Source: Lindgomyces ingoldianus
Lineage: Eukaryota > Ascomycota > Dothideomycetes > Pleosporales > Lindgomycetaceae
Length of the DNA stretch: 64,000 nucleotides
Assembly: GCF_010093535.1 (NCBI RefSeq)
Contig: NW_022985177.1
Location: 786,857 to 850,856 of the forward strand
Reading direction: 5' to 3'
Shown here: piece by piece, positions 32,314-45,202 of the stretch
Position numbering within the stretch: position 1 is the first letter of the stretch
How the letters are laid out: each line of letters begins with the position of its first letter
Program-made: the position numbers and the translations under genes
The notes under the pieces: generated by a model
Told to the model about the DNA's origin: nothing
Seen by the model: only the letters and a program-made list of their open reading frames with translations
Databases searched by the model: none

Positions 32314-35300
32314 AGGTCACGTGCGTGCCGTGATTGCCGCAACAGAGGTAAATAAATTCTCCTGCTTCTTAAGCTTCTCTTCTGTAAGTCTAACTAACAT
32401 GCCACGTGTAAGTTAATGCTTTTAAGAGCTCTAAGAACAACTTTAACCTATCTGCAATCTCTTTATAGTTTAGGCGTTCTGTGTTTTCTGTGTTTTTGCG
32501 CATCTTATGTATTAAATCCCTGCTTAAACTCTATGGCATAGGGGAGTGTCCCTGCTAGTAGATAGAACTCTTGTTTCTAGGCAGTGTAGGGATGTCCCTG
32601 CTATTAATAATTAACGCTTTCTCCCCTTAGAAGCTTATTTGCGTGTCTTTAAAGTTAAGAAGCTGCTTAAAGTGCTTAAATTACTGCCTTAGCAGGTGCT
32701 TTATAAGTCTATCTGCTAGCATGTTGCTTGTTTTAATATAGCGCACTTTAAAAGATCCCTTCGCGTGCTCCTGGCGCAGCCACATGTTCTAAATATTAAT
32801 GTGGCGCAGGCAGGTGGTTATCTAGGCGTTCTTCTCTACTACTAACCTAATTGTCTGCTAGTTGTCACAGTAGATCTGCCACAGTGTGCCTAGCTCTAGG
32901 GTAAGCTCTTTAAAGAAGCGTTTTAGAGCTAGTAATTCCTTTATAATATGCGCTAGAGTAAGCAGCTTAGCTTCTGTTATAAACATAGTTACTGTTAGCT
33001 AGAGAGCTGCTTTCTATAGAATTAGTCCTCTAAAGAGTAAGATAATGTATCTATAGAATAATTATTTAGTCTCTGCGTAATTAGCAAAAGACGCGTCTTT
33101 ACACATAATAAGTTGCGCGCCTTCTAGTGCTCTATACTGTATGCCTGTATGCCTTGTGCGGTACAGGTACACAATTGCCTGGTTTACTGCCTGGAAGTGC
33201 TGCTTTCCTAGGTTTGTTAGGTAGTAGGAGAGCTAGGATGCCGCGAACGCTACGTCTAGGCGCACTATGATTGCAGTGTATAGTGTTAATCCTACACGCT
33301 CTTAGTATTCCTTAATTTTATGCTTTGTTGCTAATCCCTAGTTACTTATAAGCTCTTCTAATAGTAGGGGAGTCCCTAAGAAAAGCGCGCTTTCTGCAAG
33401 GTTAAACTTCTTTACTACTTTCTTAATATATGTGTTGTGTACTAGCTAGATTGTCCTAGCCTTTCTATTTTTAATTATTTTAATCCTTAGAAACTATTTA
33501 CACAGCTCTTAATCTTCTAGCTTATACATTTCCTTAATTGCACTAATTAATTAGTAAGCTTCTAACTTATTATTGCAGTAATAGATGTAGAGTATGTTAT
33601 CTACATAAAAAAGAAGTAAAATATAGTAATTGCAGTTAAAAAATAGGCACAGCTTCTTTTTAGATAAGATAAGGTTAAGCTTTTAAAGAGCCTATAAAAG
33701 CTCCTAGTACTACAAGATTAGCAAGTCGCGCAGTTTGTATAGGGCTTAGAGAAGCTTAACGCACATGCTAGGCTTTGTAAAGCCTTCTAGGAGCTTACAT
33801 GTTACTTCTAGCTTGCCTTTGCAGTGCGCGTTTAGGAACGCGCCTATAACATTGTATTACCTAATCTCTAGGTTAAATTAAGCTGCTATTGCTATTGCCA
33901 TTTAGAAGGATCTGGCTGCAAGAGTGGCAGCATAGGTTAACTAGAGCGAGTCCTTGCTCTGGAGATCACTGCGTACGCATATGCGAGCTTTGCATTTAGT
34001 AAAATACCTATCCTAGTTAAATTTGTATGTAAAGACCTACTTTAGTAGGAGCAGCTTAGACGTTGCTTTAGTTTATATAATCTCTTTCTAAGTGCCTTTC
34101 TTAAGCAGGGTAGCTATCTTTTTTTATGCTGTAATCTTAAAAAGATCTTTGTATAGGTGTTTATGTAGATCTTTTTATTTTAAAGGTTCCTTTAGAAGCT
34201 TATAAGCTTTTAGTTAAGGCTGCCTAAAAAAGGCAGCTATAAAAAACACTATGTAGAGTGTTTTAAGCGCTCTATTATTATAAGTAATAAATGCTCTAAG
34301 GAAGTTTATTTAAAGGTGCTCTAGATTAACTAGAGCTAGGCGTATACTGCTCCTCTCTAAGAGCGTTGTATATATACCTCTGCTTCCTGCACCCCTAGGC
34401 TTACCTAGGTTATTAGGATCTTGCCTCTGTATTCTTTAGCTTATGCGTGTGGCTAGTCCCTAGCTCTTTTTGTTGTACGCATGTTTAGGGGGTGCCTTAC
34501 CTGCTTTAACTAGAGCCACAGAAGACAATGTTCTAGCGTAAGAGGTAAGAGTTAATTTTTTAACTAGCAAGTTAGCTATTTAACTTAACAAGCCTAGTAG
34601 ATCTGCTTCTCTAGTTAAGTGCACTTGCTAGAGATCACTAGTATGCTTGTGCCTACCCTATATAGGGCGTGTTGTAGAGCTATCTGCGAGCTCTGGCTTA
34701 GGAGTCAGCTCTAGGGTAATAAGTGCTATACGTTTATTAGGAACTGCGCAAATTCTTAGTAACTTACTTATTATGCTTATCACCTGCGCAGTTGCTTTTA
34801 CCTTTAAGTACTAATTCTCTAGCTAGCTAACCTAAGTTTTAATAAGCTTTTTAGTTTCTACACCCTTAAGCTTGCGCTTTTAGGGCCTCTAATTTAGTAT
34901 ATTACTTTGCTGCTTATTTAACCTTTAAGGTAAAAGCTTAAAGGCTTCTCCTGCATTATAGATCTTACTTTACTTGTTAAGAATTTTAACAATTTTAAAG
35001 GCTTCTTCTTAGGGGATTAGTTTATTACCCCTATCTTTATAAAAGTGTGTCTTATTAAAAGCTACATTTCTTATAGTAATTACCTAGTTAAGCAACAGGA
35101 CCTATATTCTGTAGATATTTAAGGCTCTGTAGCCCACAAGATATTCTATATAGCCCTGTAGAGTTACTTTAAAGCTTTACTTCTAACGCCTAGCTGCTTG
35201 CTCCCTATTAAGTAGGTAGGCGCAACAGCTATATGCGTAGATCCTGCTCTAATTAGGTCTTAGATTAGCTGTAGCACTTCTTACCTGCTCTAGCTTGTAG

Positions 35301-37761
35301 TATCTAAAGTAGTTAGTAAACTACGCGTCTAAGACTTTATTTAGTAAGCGTAGGTTGTGTGCGTGCGACAGGCTTATATTGTACAGCTATGTTGCTGCGT
35401 CTACTACTTCCAGCTAGAGCTTCTTAGGGAGTCCTGTGCTGCTCCTTATTTTAATAGACTTTATAATTATCTCTTGTTTAGCTCTTTCTGCGGCTTTATT
35501 TAGCTTATAAGTGTATAGTAAAAAGCTCTTAATATTAATGCTAGATTCCTTTGCCTAAAGCTTATACCTTAACTTTCTATGCTAAAGGAGCGTAGCAGTG
35601 TTATTGTTTTACTGTATTTTGCTAATCTAAAGCTTGTATTAATTAGACACTATGCTTTTAAAGTTCTTTATTACTCTCTAGATTTCTAAAAGCGTTTTTG
35701 CCTAGAGAGAGTATAAAAAGATTTTACTGCTGTATTTATCCTTAACAATTATTATCTATAGAGCTCTGCTGCGCCCTAATAGCATATTAAACATGTCCTA
35801 TATAATTCTCTAGAATAGGTGGGGAGCTTGCTCTTTTAGTCTTCTTAATATGACCTGCTTAGCGTGTGTTGTTGCGCAGTGCTCACAGCGTACTCGCTCT
35901 GTACCTGTTATTCGTACGTTCCTCGCGCTTTTAACCAGAGCCTGTAGAGCTTTAGGGCCTAGGTGTCCTGCGCGCGCATGCTAGAGCTCTTCTAAGTCTG
36001 AGCGTGGGAATGTGGTCTATAAGCGTCAGCAATCCAGGAGCACACTCTGCACTAGTAGGTAGAAAAAGACAGCTTTATATTTAATAAACATAAGGTTGTG
36101 TTCTTAGCAGAGTGTTGCAAGTACCCTATTCTTTTCTAGCGTGCCTATGCGCAGTGTACAGTTAAGTCCTAAATACTATAGTCCTTTTTCTCTTAAACAA
36201 GCTTCTAAGATAATATTAACATAAAATCCTTCTACTATAACCACCTCCTGTAGCGTAAGATCTTCTGTGCGCTCTCCTTATGCTCTGTTTAACACCCCTC
36301 TAAGCTTTCTAGTTCCTGTTCCCTAAATTAGGAACAACTAGGTGCTAGCTTCTACTGTGTGTAAACCTTAAGCTTTCTTAAATAACCTAGGTATAAGCAG
36401 CTCTATACTGTTTACTAAGTGCGTGGCACTTCTATTGTCTAGAATTATGCTTATAGAGAGTAGGTAAGCGTTAAAATCTATAGTCGCGTGCATCTCTAGT
36501 TTCACTAGGAGCGCTAGGTTAATAAGTGCGGCAACAATGCTTCCTAGAAATGCTAGCTTGTCTAATCCTTTAATAGCTTTTAGAGCAGGGGAGGCTTTGT
36601 CTAGAATTACATAGCCTCTTTTAAGCAGTATAGCCTTTACTTTCTTATGCTGCGCTTACTTAAGCCTCTTAAGGATCTTCTAATGTGCAGTTTTACTAAG
36701 CTTTTTTAGCTTTCTAGTAACTGCTAATGTAAAGTCTCTGCAGTCTGCTGCTTTCTATAGATAAAGAGATTGCTCTAGAGCTCTGCATAGGCACAGGTGG
36801 CCTAATTAGGCTAAAATAGATTAGGCTAAATTATTGTCTAATTATCTGCTAAGCATTGTAAATATACCTATGCCTTAGTTGCTTGCGCGCAGGGAGTGCT
36901 TCTAGAGCATTGTTAAGAAGATCTTGCTAATTTCCTAGATTATTAGAGGTTCCTTGCTAAGTGCGCTAGCCTTTATAACCCTCTAGTGCATAGAGCGCGC
37001 CTAGTCTGGTGCAAGCTTTAGAGCTAGGGCGTCTAGGAAGTCTTGTGCAGCTAGCTAGCCTTCTACGTTAAGAATCTTGTAGGTCCTTGCCTTAGTGTAC
37101 AGGAAGTGCCACTGCTAGTACTAAGCTTCTAGGGTTATAGTGCTATGCTTCGCCTTAGTGAGGTAAGCTCTGTACTTTGCTTGTATAAGATTCTTTGTGC
37201 TTACGTCTATTAGTGCTAGCTCTTGTTTTAAGGCTTGTACAAGTGCCTGTAGGGTAGATTAGTTCTCTAACACAAGCTGCATTATTATAGGTCCTAGGAG
37301 CTCTAGTGCGACAGTTGCATTGACCTAGTTCCAGATTGTCTGAAGACGCGTCGCGCAGGAAGCCTAGTTGCTTAATTAAGCTTAGTACTTAGCAATATTA
37401 GTCTAGTACTGTGCGTTAGCCTTCTCTAGGGGGTTCTTAGCAGTAATTGCTCTAAGTGTGGGCATCTCTAGAGCGCTGTCCATAGGATTTAGAGCGTCTG
37501 GTCCATCTAGATTAATCATGTCCCATAGGTTTTTGCTGAGAGCATGGAACTAGAGCTAGATAAACTAGAGAGGCTAGCTCGCGTGGTCCTTAAGCTAGTA
37601 TACTCCTGTTAGGAGAGAAGCATCTTAATTAGCTATAACATAGGCTTTAGAGGTAATAAGGATAAGTAAGGATAAGAAATAGAGCTTCTAAACAGCTTTT
37701 GCTAGCGCTATAGTTACGCAGGGAGAATTGTCCTAGGTTCTTAAAGCGCTAGGCCTATAAC

Positions 37762-37999
37762 TGTGGAGGATAAAATAGCCTGGCAGTAGCTGTTTAGAAG
37801 ATTAGATAAAGTAACTCTGCTATCTAAGAGAGCTAAAGGCTCTCCTTATATACACTAAGCTTCAGAACATAATATCTCCAGATCCTGAGCTGCGTCCCAG
37901 GCTCTGAGCCCCCAGTCCCAGGCTCCGAGCCCCAGTCCCAGGCTCTGAGCCCCAGTCCCAGGCTCTGAGCCCCAGCCAAGGCTCTTAGTATACGCGACA
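37762..37999 (-). repeat. C1 LTR (right, 5' in element sense)
   Basis: 238 bp with four 20-bp units (37894-37975). Several G-to-A differences from the left copy lie in the first 110 bp (GATCGGATGAAG versus GATTAGATAAAG). Confidence 0.85.
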
Positions 38000-38845
38000 C
38001 TTACACTTTAAAATTTTAAATAAAACATAAAACTTTTAAAAAAATATGCTATAGCTATGTATAAAGTTTCTTAAAAAATAATAAATAACTATAGCACTAA
38101 ATAACTTTTATAAGCTAATCCTATAGCTAGCTTATAAAGGCTAAGTAATAATAAAAAAAAGGTAATTATTAAAACTATACTTAAGCTATATGTGTAAGGA
38201 TTTTTCTTTTAAATAGCATTTATAGCTAATATAGCTAATTTTTTATATGCTAAGTATAATCTAGGCTATGTTAGCATAAACTAGCTTAGTATATTTAGAA
38301 AGTGTTACCTAAAGCTTAAAGTAACATTTAAGTATAGTATAACTATAAAAAAGCTTTTTATAACAGTCTTAAAGTAATTTAAAGCAGGTTTAGGTTTATA
38401 AAGAATATTAAAACTAAGTATAGTATTTAAGATAATAACATGTATAACTTTAGTAAAATAGGCTTTATTATAGGCTAAATATCTATTAACTATACTTACA
38501 CTTAAAACTTTACTTTAAGCTTTAAATAACACTTTATAAACATACTAGGCTAGTTTATGCTAATATAGCCTAGATTATGCTTAGCGTGTAAAGAATTAGC
38601 TATATTAGCTATAAATACTATTTAAAAAGAAAATCCTTATATATATAGCTTAAGTATAGTCTTAATAATTACTTTCTTTTTATTATTACCTAGCTTTTAT
38701 AAGTTAGCTATAGAATTAGCTTGTAAAGGTTATCTAGCGCTATAGTTATTTATTATCTTTTAAAAGACTTTATACATAGCTGCAGCATATTTCTTTAAAA
38801 GTTTTATATTTTATTTAAAAGCTTAGAGTGTAAGCTGTATCTAAC

Positions 38846-39165
38846 TGTCAGATATGCGCACCTACTGTCAAGACAGGAGGAACGTTTGACGAAAGCTGCT
38901 ACATAGTACGAGCAATAAGCTCGAACAGTATGTTGCTGCAAATTGCAGCATTTTGCAGCATTTTGCAGCATTTTGCAGCATGTTGCAAGCTGGTCGCGCA
39001 TAGGGCTAGTGCGCGAGGGACTCGGATCGGAAAAACAAAAGCCGAGCAACACAAGTAGAGCAGAAAAAGGATTGATAAATCAATACAATCAACAATCATC
39101 CTATACATCATATCCAAACCCATCATTTATCTTAGGAAGCCTAGAAACAGTGCTTTAATCTGACA
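38846..39165 (+). repeat. C2 5' LTR
   Basis: 320 bp, little mutated. Contains an 11-bp minisatellite around 38930-38985 (ATTTTGCAGC units) that differs in unit number and sequence from the 3' LTR. Confidence 0.85.
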
Positions 39166-39197
39166 ATTAAGAGTCTTAGTGCCTCCATTGATACAAA

Positions 39198-39527
39198 ATG
39201 GCCACCCAGCCCCCTCGAGACGCGACAGTCGTCCTTCGAGACCACACCGACTACAGAGCCTGGATGATGCAGCTGCAATCGAGATGTGTAGCGCACAGCA
39301 TCTGGCCGCAAGTGGATCCTAAGTTGACCATCCAAATGATCTCCAAACCAAGAGCTCTAGAGATGCTGCTAATAGCTAAGTTTTCACCAGCCTCTAATGT
39401 TAAAACGCCTACGCACATAAACAAGCTATTAATAAGCAGTGTTAGAGCTTTTAAAGAAGCTATTAAATACTATAAGATTAAGGCTAACAAGTACAAGAGT
39501 AACAGACATAATTATAAAAGAGAGTAA
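39198..39527 (+). pseudogene. C2 gag 5' end
   Basis: A 109-residue open stretch of copia gag. The first 60 residues use normal codons and C/G; after about 39370 composition shifts to AT-rich and it terminates early. It is the best preserved retroelement coding start in the window. Full-length copia polyproteins exceed 1200 residues. Confidence 0.8.
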
Positions 39528-42500
39528 TTAAGCTTCTAACAGATTATTATCTTTATCTAGTTAACAGTTAGCCTGCATCTGCAGCGTACATGCTGTTCTC
39601 TAGATTAACTACTTAGATAGTAGATTACAAACTTTAAAGCTACAGTAAGTGTTAATAACTAATTTAAATAAAAACATATGTGTAACTAATATAATACATC
39701 TCTAAAGCTGCTAAGAAACGCAAGCATATAGAACCTATAGCTAGCAGAGTATAATTACGCTGCTATAGAAGCAGAGACATAAAATGTTCTAGAAACAACA
39801 CAGTTTAATGCTGTTATAAAAAACTTTTTAACTACTATAAATAAAGTTACCTTTTATTAGTCTATAACTTTTTAGAAAAGTAGACAGTTTACACTAAACA
39901 TAAATTAAAAAGAAATAATAAAGCGCTTTTAAAAACACATAATATTAAATTATTTAATACATATAAGAAAGTATAAAGCTACCTTTATAATAAATAACTT
40001 ATTATACTTTACTAAAAGTAGAAAGACTACCTAGAGCATAAATAAAAACGCCTATAGTGTAGAAGTTATAACATTAAGAAAATAAAGTAAACCTTAACAT
40101 TAACATTATTAAAAAGATAATAAAAAGATATTTTTAAGCTAAAAACCTACTAAAATAGAAAGCACTAAATATTCTATATATAGACACATCTATGCACTAA
40201 AGGACTACTTCTATGTCTATCTAAATAGAGCACCTAACTAGTAGATGCTAAATAAAAAAGTTAAAAAGCTTATAGCATTAAAGTATAAGCATAACTTAAA
40301 ATTTTAAAGCCTACTTAAAAAGTAGTATAGACATAATTTAAAAATACTAATTTTAAAAAGTTTACATATACTTATGCTAGAGATATAAAAAGACTAACTT
40401 AAAAGCTAGAAAGTATTAAGAGTTAAAGCAGCTATATTGCTAGCTATAGTTAATTTAAACTAAAATAGATATTTACTAAGAGAATTATTTATTCTTAACT
40501 TAGGCTTAATATACTATATTATAAATAATTTTAATTAGATTTATAACTCTTATTTACTAACACTAAAAAACTTTATTTAGTTTAAAAACTCTTATATATA
40601 AATTTAAGGCTATAAATTAATTACACTAAGCTTAAAAAGTAAGCATAAAACACACAGTTAAGCATACAGTCTTATACTACATAACACTACACTGTGCCTA
40701 GACCTGCTGTGCAACCTAGTCTTATTCTGCCTACTGCAATAAAAAGAAATCTAGGAGGACACATAAGCAAAGCTAACTACTTTAAAGGCCTTAAATAAGA
40801 TAATAATTAAAAATCTCTTAAAAATTTATAGCTAATAAGTGTTAAAGTACTATCTACTATAAAAAAGCTTATATTATACACACATAATTAACATAAAAAC
40901 TAAATGTAGTCTATAAAAGGCATTTATAAAGCTATAGCATAAGTGTCTTAGACACCTTAGACTAGCTACACTTTAACACCTTATATAGTAAGCTAAGGGG
41001 GTGTAAATTAAAGAAATTATAATAGTCTAATATAACTTATATAGTAGAGCTAAGATATAATAATAAATTAGCTGCGCACTATAAATTAGTAATAGTAGAC
41101 TTAGTAAAAAACTATTAATTAATTTCTATGCATATAAAGCATAAAGTATTATAAAAGAGTAAAGTTAAATACTAATTACTAATAAGTATTTTAGCCTTTA
41201 GTAGGACTTTTACTTTAAAAATAATAAGCTTACTAAATTAATTATTAAAGCTTTTATAATTTTTATCCTTTTTTTAAAAAACTATTATATTATTAGTGTA
41301 AAAGTTATTAAAGCTAATAATGAGATTATAATAGTAAAACTAAAGGTAAAACACTAGCTAGTATTACATAGAATAACTATTAAGCCTTTAGCACTAGATA
41401 CACAAGCCTAGAACAGAGAAGCTAAACACTTAAAAGGTGTAAATAAAAAAAAGTTATTAGCTATGCAACTAGATGCTAACCTACTATAGAATATATAGCT
41501 ATACATTACTAGAGCTAGCGTATACCTATATAATTAGATGCTAAACTATGCTAATAACTAGAAGACACTATATAAAATCTTCTTTATATAAGTAGCTTTA
41601 AATAATAAAGTTATTACATTAATTTAAAAGCTAAGCTTTACACATTTAAAAGCCTATAGCTATAAAGTATTTATAATAACTAATAACACACATTAAAATA
41701 AATCTAAGCTATAGAGGCTAGACCTAAAGGCGTAGATTAAATATCTAGTTAGGTACTAATTATTAAACATCTACTATGTATAAATACTACTGCTAGTAAA
41801 AGTAATCTATACATATAATGTTATTTTTAATAAACACTTAATCTTTAGTAGTAAGCCTAAAGACCTAATAAATAACTTTATGTATAATATAGTAAAAAAA
41901 AAATTACTATATACATTAAAATAATTAAGCTTTTAACACCTAGTTATTAGCTAAAGATAAAGTTATTCTATAAAGATAACACTATAAATAATATATTAAA
42001 TTTTAATAAAGTAGACCTACTAAGCTACTATTAAAAAAGAAAGATTAGAAATAACTATCTATCTTCTTTAAATACTCTGCTACCTGCAGCATTACTTATA
42101 CAGTTAATAGCTAGAACAGCACTAAAGCTAAGATAAATAAAGTTATTAAAGACTATACTATAGGCTACAGCCTTTATAGCTAGCATAAAATCTAGAAGTG
42201 TAGAAAAGCATAGTAGTAAGACGCTAGATAAAGTAGCATTAATAAAAATGCTATTTAAAAGAAAGACACCTTATAAAAGCTAGCTGCTACTTTTACTATT
42301 AACTTAAAAGTAACTAGAGAAGCACTTTTTACATAAGATATTTAAAGTAGTAGAAAGAACACACTTAGATAGTTATTAGATAATAAAATTCTAAACAAAG
42401 GTCTAGATAAAGCTAATTAAGGTAGCTAGACAGCAGATTCTAGATTATATATAAGTGTACACCTATAAGCTTAATAAGCACTATAAATTATAAAAATCTA

Positions 42501-43952
42501 AGGCGCAACTAGTAGTCTATAGTAATTAATAGAGAAATATTACTACATAAAATACCTACACTGCTACTCTAGCAAAACGCTTATTTTAAATGCTAATAGT
42601 AATATCTGCACACTTTAACTTAAAGCTTAAATAATATAACATAACTAATATGTTTATACATGTAGTAATTAACTATAATATCTACATGCAGATGCTAAGA
42701 GGCTATTAGAAACTAGGTATAATACTAAAGCTTTAAAAGGCACTATATAGCTTATAAATTTCTTTTTTACTTTAGTAACACTATTTTATAATAACTCTTA
42801 AAAGCCTTAGGTTCTTAGCTATTTTACATAAACTCTACTATATAACTAAAGCTAGAATATTTGTCTTTTTCTATATAAACAACTTTATTATTATGTACAG
42901 GAAAGGCTCTAAAGCAGATGCACAGCGTGTAGTAGACTAGTTACAAGAGAAGTATACTTTAATAAAAGGCAAAGACCTATAATAGTTTTTAAAAGTTAAA
43001 ATTATTAAAGATTAATAGTAATAAATAATTTAACTATTATAGGCCTTATATATTAATAAGATAGCTAGGCTAGCTAACAGAAAGAACCTGCAGCATACTA
43101 CACCTATAAGTAGGATTAAACTTATGCTGCAATCTAGTTTTACAACTCTATTAGAAGTAAATTAATATTAGTAGAAGATTAGATCTCTGCTCTTTGCAGC
43201 AGTTACTATAAGACTAGACATTACCTTTACTACATTACACCTTACACAGTTTCTTACAAATCCTACATCTAACTATTAGGACGCAGCTGATTAAGTCATC
43301 CTGTACCTACATGCAACACAGACGTACGCACTTTAATTAGAAGAAGAAGACTACCTTATAGTAGTAAGTAATGCGTTATTTATAAATAATACACTAAATA
43401 GAAAGAGCTTTTAGAGCTATGTTATTTAGCTATTTAGTAGATAGATTACATAGTAAGTAAATAAATAAAATATAGTTACAACATTAATAATAAAAGCAGA
43501 ATTACTTACACTGTTTTAAGTTACTAAGGAAGCTATGTTTATAAGAATACTCTTTAATAAACTGTAAGTTAAGCTGCCTAATTTAACTATTATAATCTAG
43601 TGTAATAACAAGTAGATAATCTAACTAGTAAATAAAAAGATATTTTAACTTTAAACTAAGCTCTAACATGTTAACATCTATAACTACTAGCTCTAACAGG
43701 AAGTCTTTTAACAAATAATTAAGGTTGTCTATGTCCCCTCTAGCAAGATGCTTACAGACAGACTTACTAAAGCGCTTCTAGCTAGTAAATAGCTAAGCTT
43801 TCTTTAGCAAATTTAGCTAGTTAACGTTAGGGAGAGGATAGTTAGTTAGGAAGCGGATATAGAAGAGATTAAAGCAAGAATAGAAGCCCTAGAAGCATAC
43901 TAAGGTTGCGCAATTAGGAACTAGCTTAAAGCATGTCTAAGCTAAAAGGGTG

Positions 43953-44282
43953 TGTCAGATATGCGCACCTACTGTCAAGACAGGAGGAACGTTTGACGAA
44001 AGCTGCTACATAGTACGAGCAATAAGCTCGAACAGTATGTTGCTGCAAATTGCTGCATGTTGCAGCATGTTGCAGCAAATTGCAGCAAATTGCAGCATGT
44101 TGCAAGCTGGTCGCGCATAGGGCTAGTGCGCGAGGGACTCGGATCGGAAAAACAAAAGCCGAGCAACACAAGTAGAGCAGAAAAAGGATTGATAAATTAA
44201 TACAATCAACAATCATCCCATACATCATATCCAAACCCATCATTCATCTTAGGAAGCCTAGAAACAGTGCTTTAATCTAACA
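43953..44282 (+). repeat. C2 3' LTR
   Basis: 330 bp. Ten bases longer than the 5' LTR because of the internal TTGCAGC minisatellite (AAATTGCAGC and CATGTTGCAGC units). Confidence 0.85.
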
Positions 44283-44410
44283 CTAACATTCTTTTAGCAC
44301 GTTTAAGTAGTGTTGTTAGAAATGCATTAGTGTAAAAAAAGTAGTTTAGTAGAGTCTTAGCAAAAGTAAGCAACTTAGGTGTGTAAGCAACTTGCCTGTA
44401 AAGTACATTA

Positions 44411-45202
44411 ATAACTTATTAAAATTAAAAGTAACTACTAATGTCTAACTAACTACCTTTTAATTTTAGAATTAAAATACGCTTTAGCTAAAGTAAGCTT
44501 TTTAAAGTTAATTAATAATTTATATTAATAGCTAAACTTACTTTTATAGCACTTAAAGCTATACTTTTACCTAATTTAAAGTTAACTTCTAGTAGTATAT
44601 TTATTAATAATTAAATTACTTAATTCTAAGTATAGCTTAAGTAGCTAATTTAGCTAAATACTACTAGCTAACTTCTACTAACTACTAAATTACTTTTAAT
44701 AACACTTTATACTATCTTTACTACTTTAAGTATAAGAGACTTTTTAAGCACTTTTTAAACTTATTAAATTTACTTTACTAAACACATACTTAAAATTAAG
44801 ATTTTTATAGACAGCAAAGAACTTATATTTAAATAATAGTAAGATTTTATTATAAATACACTTAACATTAATTTAAATTACTATTAAAGTAAGCGCACAC
44901 ATATAGCGTTAATGTAGAGACATATAGCTAGTATTATAAAGGATTATTTAGAGCTTGGATACCTAGCTACATTAAACTAGTTTTAGTTTAAAAGTGTAGA
45001 AAATATAATAAAGCTTTTATAAGCTTATTTTATTACTAGCTAAAAAAAAAACTTAAGTGTAATAAGTATTTTAAATTTTTAAAATAAATAAAAAAAAATT
45101 GTTTTTTATCTTTAAAGCGCGCTTTATTAGTGCAGCTATTAAAAGAATAGTATTTTAGTTAGATTAGTTCTTTTACTTATAAAAAAAGCTTTTTTTAGCT
45201 TA
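44411..45202. other. G2 internal remnant, non-coding
   Basis: Very AT-rich sequence between two pogo elements, with no readable protein in any frame even when TAG/TAA are ignored. One CG-containing patch (AAGCGCACACATATAGCGTT, from 44892) stands out. Confidence 0.4.

Larger units (their letters stand above)
31913..37999 (-). mobile_element. Ty1/copia element C1
   Basis: LTRs at 31913-32130 (218 bp) and 37762-37999 (238 bp) begin TGTGGAGGATAAAATAGCC and end ATACGCGACA. The target duplication CTTAC is at 31908-31912 and 38000-38004. Coding is on the minus strand. Gag is at about 37600-36800 (long stretches such as NPMDSALEMPTLRAITAKNP). The integrase zinc-binding region is at about 35990-35870 (HARAGHLGPKALQALV, then CEHCATTHAKQ). 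RT contains YVDN at about 33577-33612 in place of YVDD (GAC to AAC). RNase H and C-terminus are at about 33130-32630 (YCDNQQTIRLV; LADRLIKHLLRQQF). It is the least mutated copia here, but has many TAG/TAA. Confidence 0.9.
38846..44282 (+). mobile_element. Ty1/copia element C2
   Basis: LTRs at 38846-39165 (320 bp) and 43953-44282 (330 bp) begin TGTCAGATATGCGC and end TAATCTGACA/TAATCTAACA. The target duplication CTAAC is at 38841-38845 and 44283-44287. Plus-strand gag starts at 39198 (MATQPPRDATVVLRDHTDYR, then AWMMQLQSRC) and stays open to 39527 before stops accumulate. RNase H is near 43300-43680 (LHATQTYALQLEEEDYLIVV). The polyprotein ends near 43903 (MLTDRLTKALLASK; KARIEALEAY). The middle is extremely AT-rich. 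Confidence 0.88.
31774..44410. mobile_element. Palindromic pogo derivative B2/B3, split by C1 and C2
   Basis: The left terminal repeat (TAACGTACTTTACAAGCAAG) is at 31774 and the right one (complement, ending AAGTACATTA) at 44410. From the left, pogo transposase 5' sequence runs inward to about 38487 in forward sense (interrupted by C1, 31913-37999). From the right the same sequence runs inward in reverse (interrupted by C2, 38846-44282) and meets it at 38487-38490. Removing C1 and C2 leaves an element of about 1.1 kb whose halves are inverted copies of the transposase 5' half: a fold-back structure. No complete transposase can be encoded. Confidence 0.75.

Noticed and set aside
32167..32416. 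Arg/Gly- and Leu/Ser-rich ORFs on both strands
   Set aside because: Products of the 24-bp tandem repeat, whose length keeps every frame open.
38804..39158. Overlapping ORFs on both strands in the C2 LTRs (also 43926-44243)
   Set aside because: They are LTR sequence with a TTGCAGC minisatellite; frames are open on both strands because the repeat lacks stops. Not genes.
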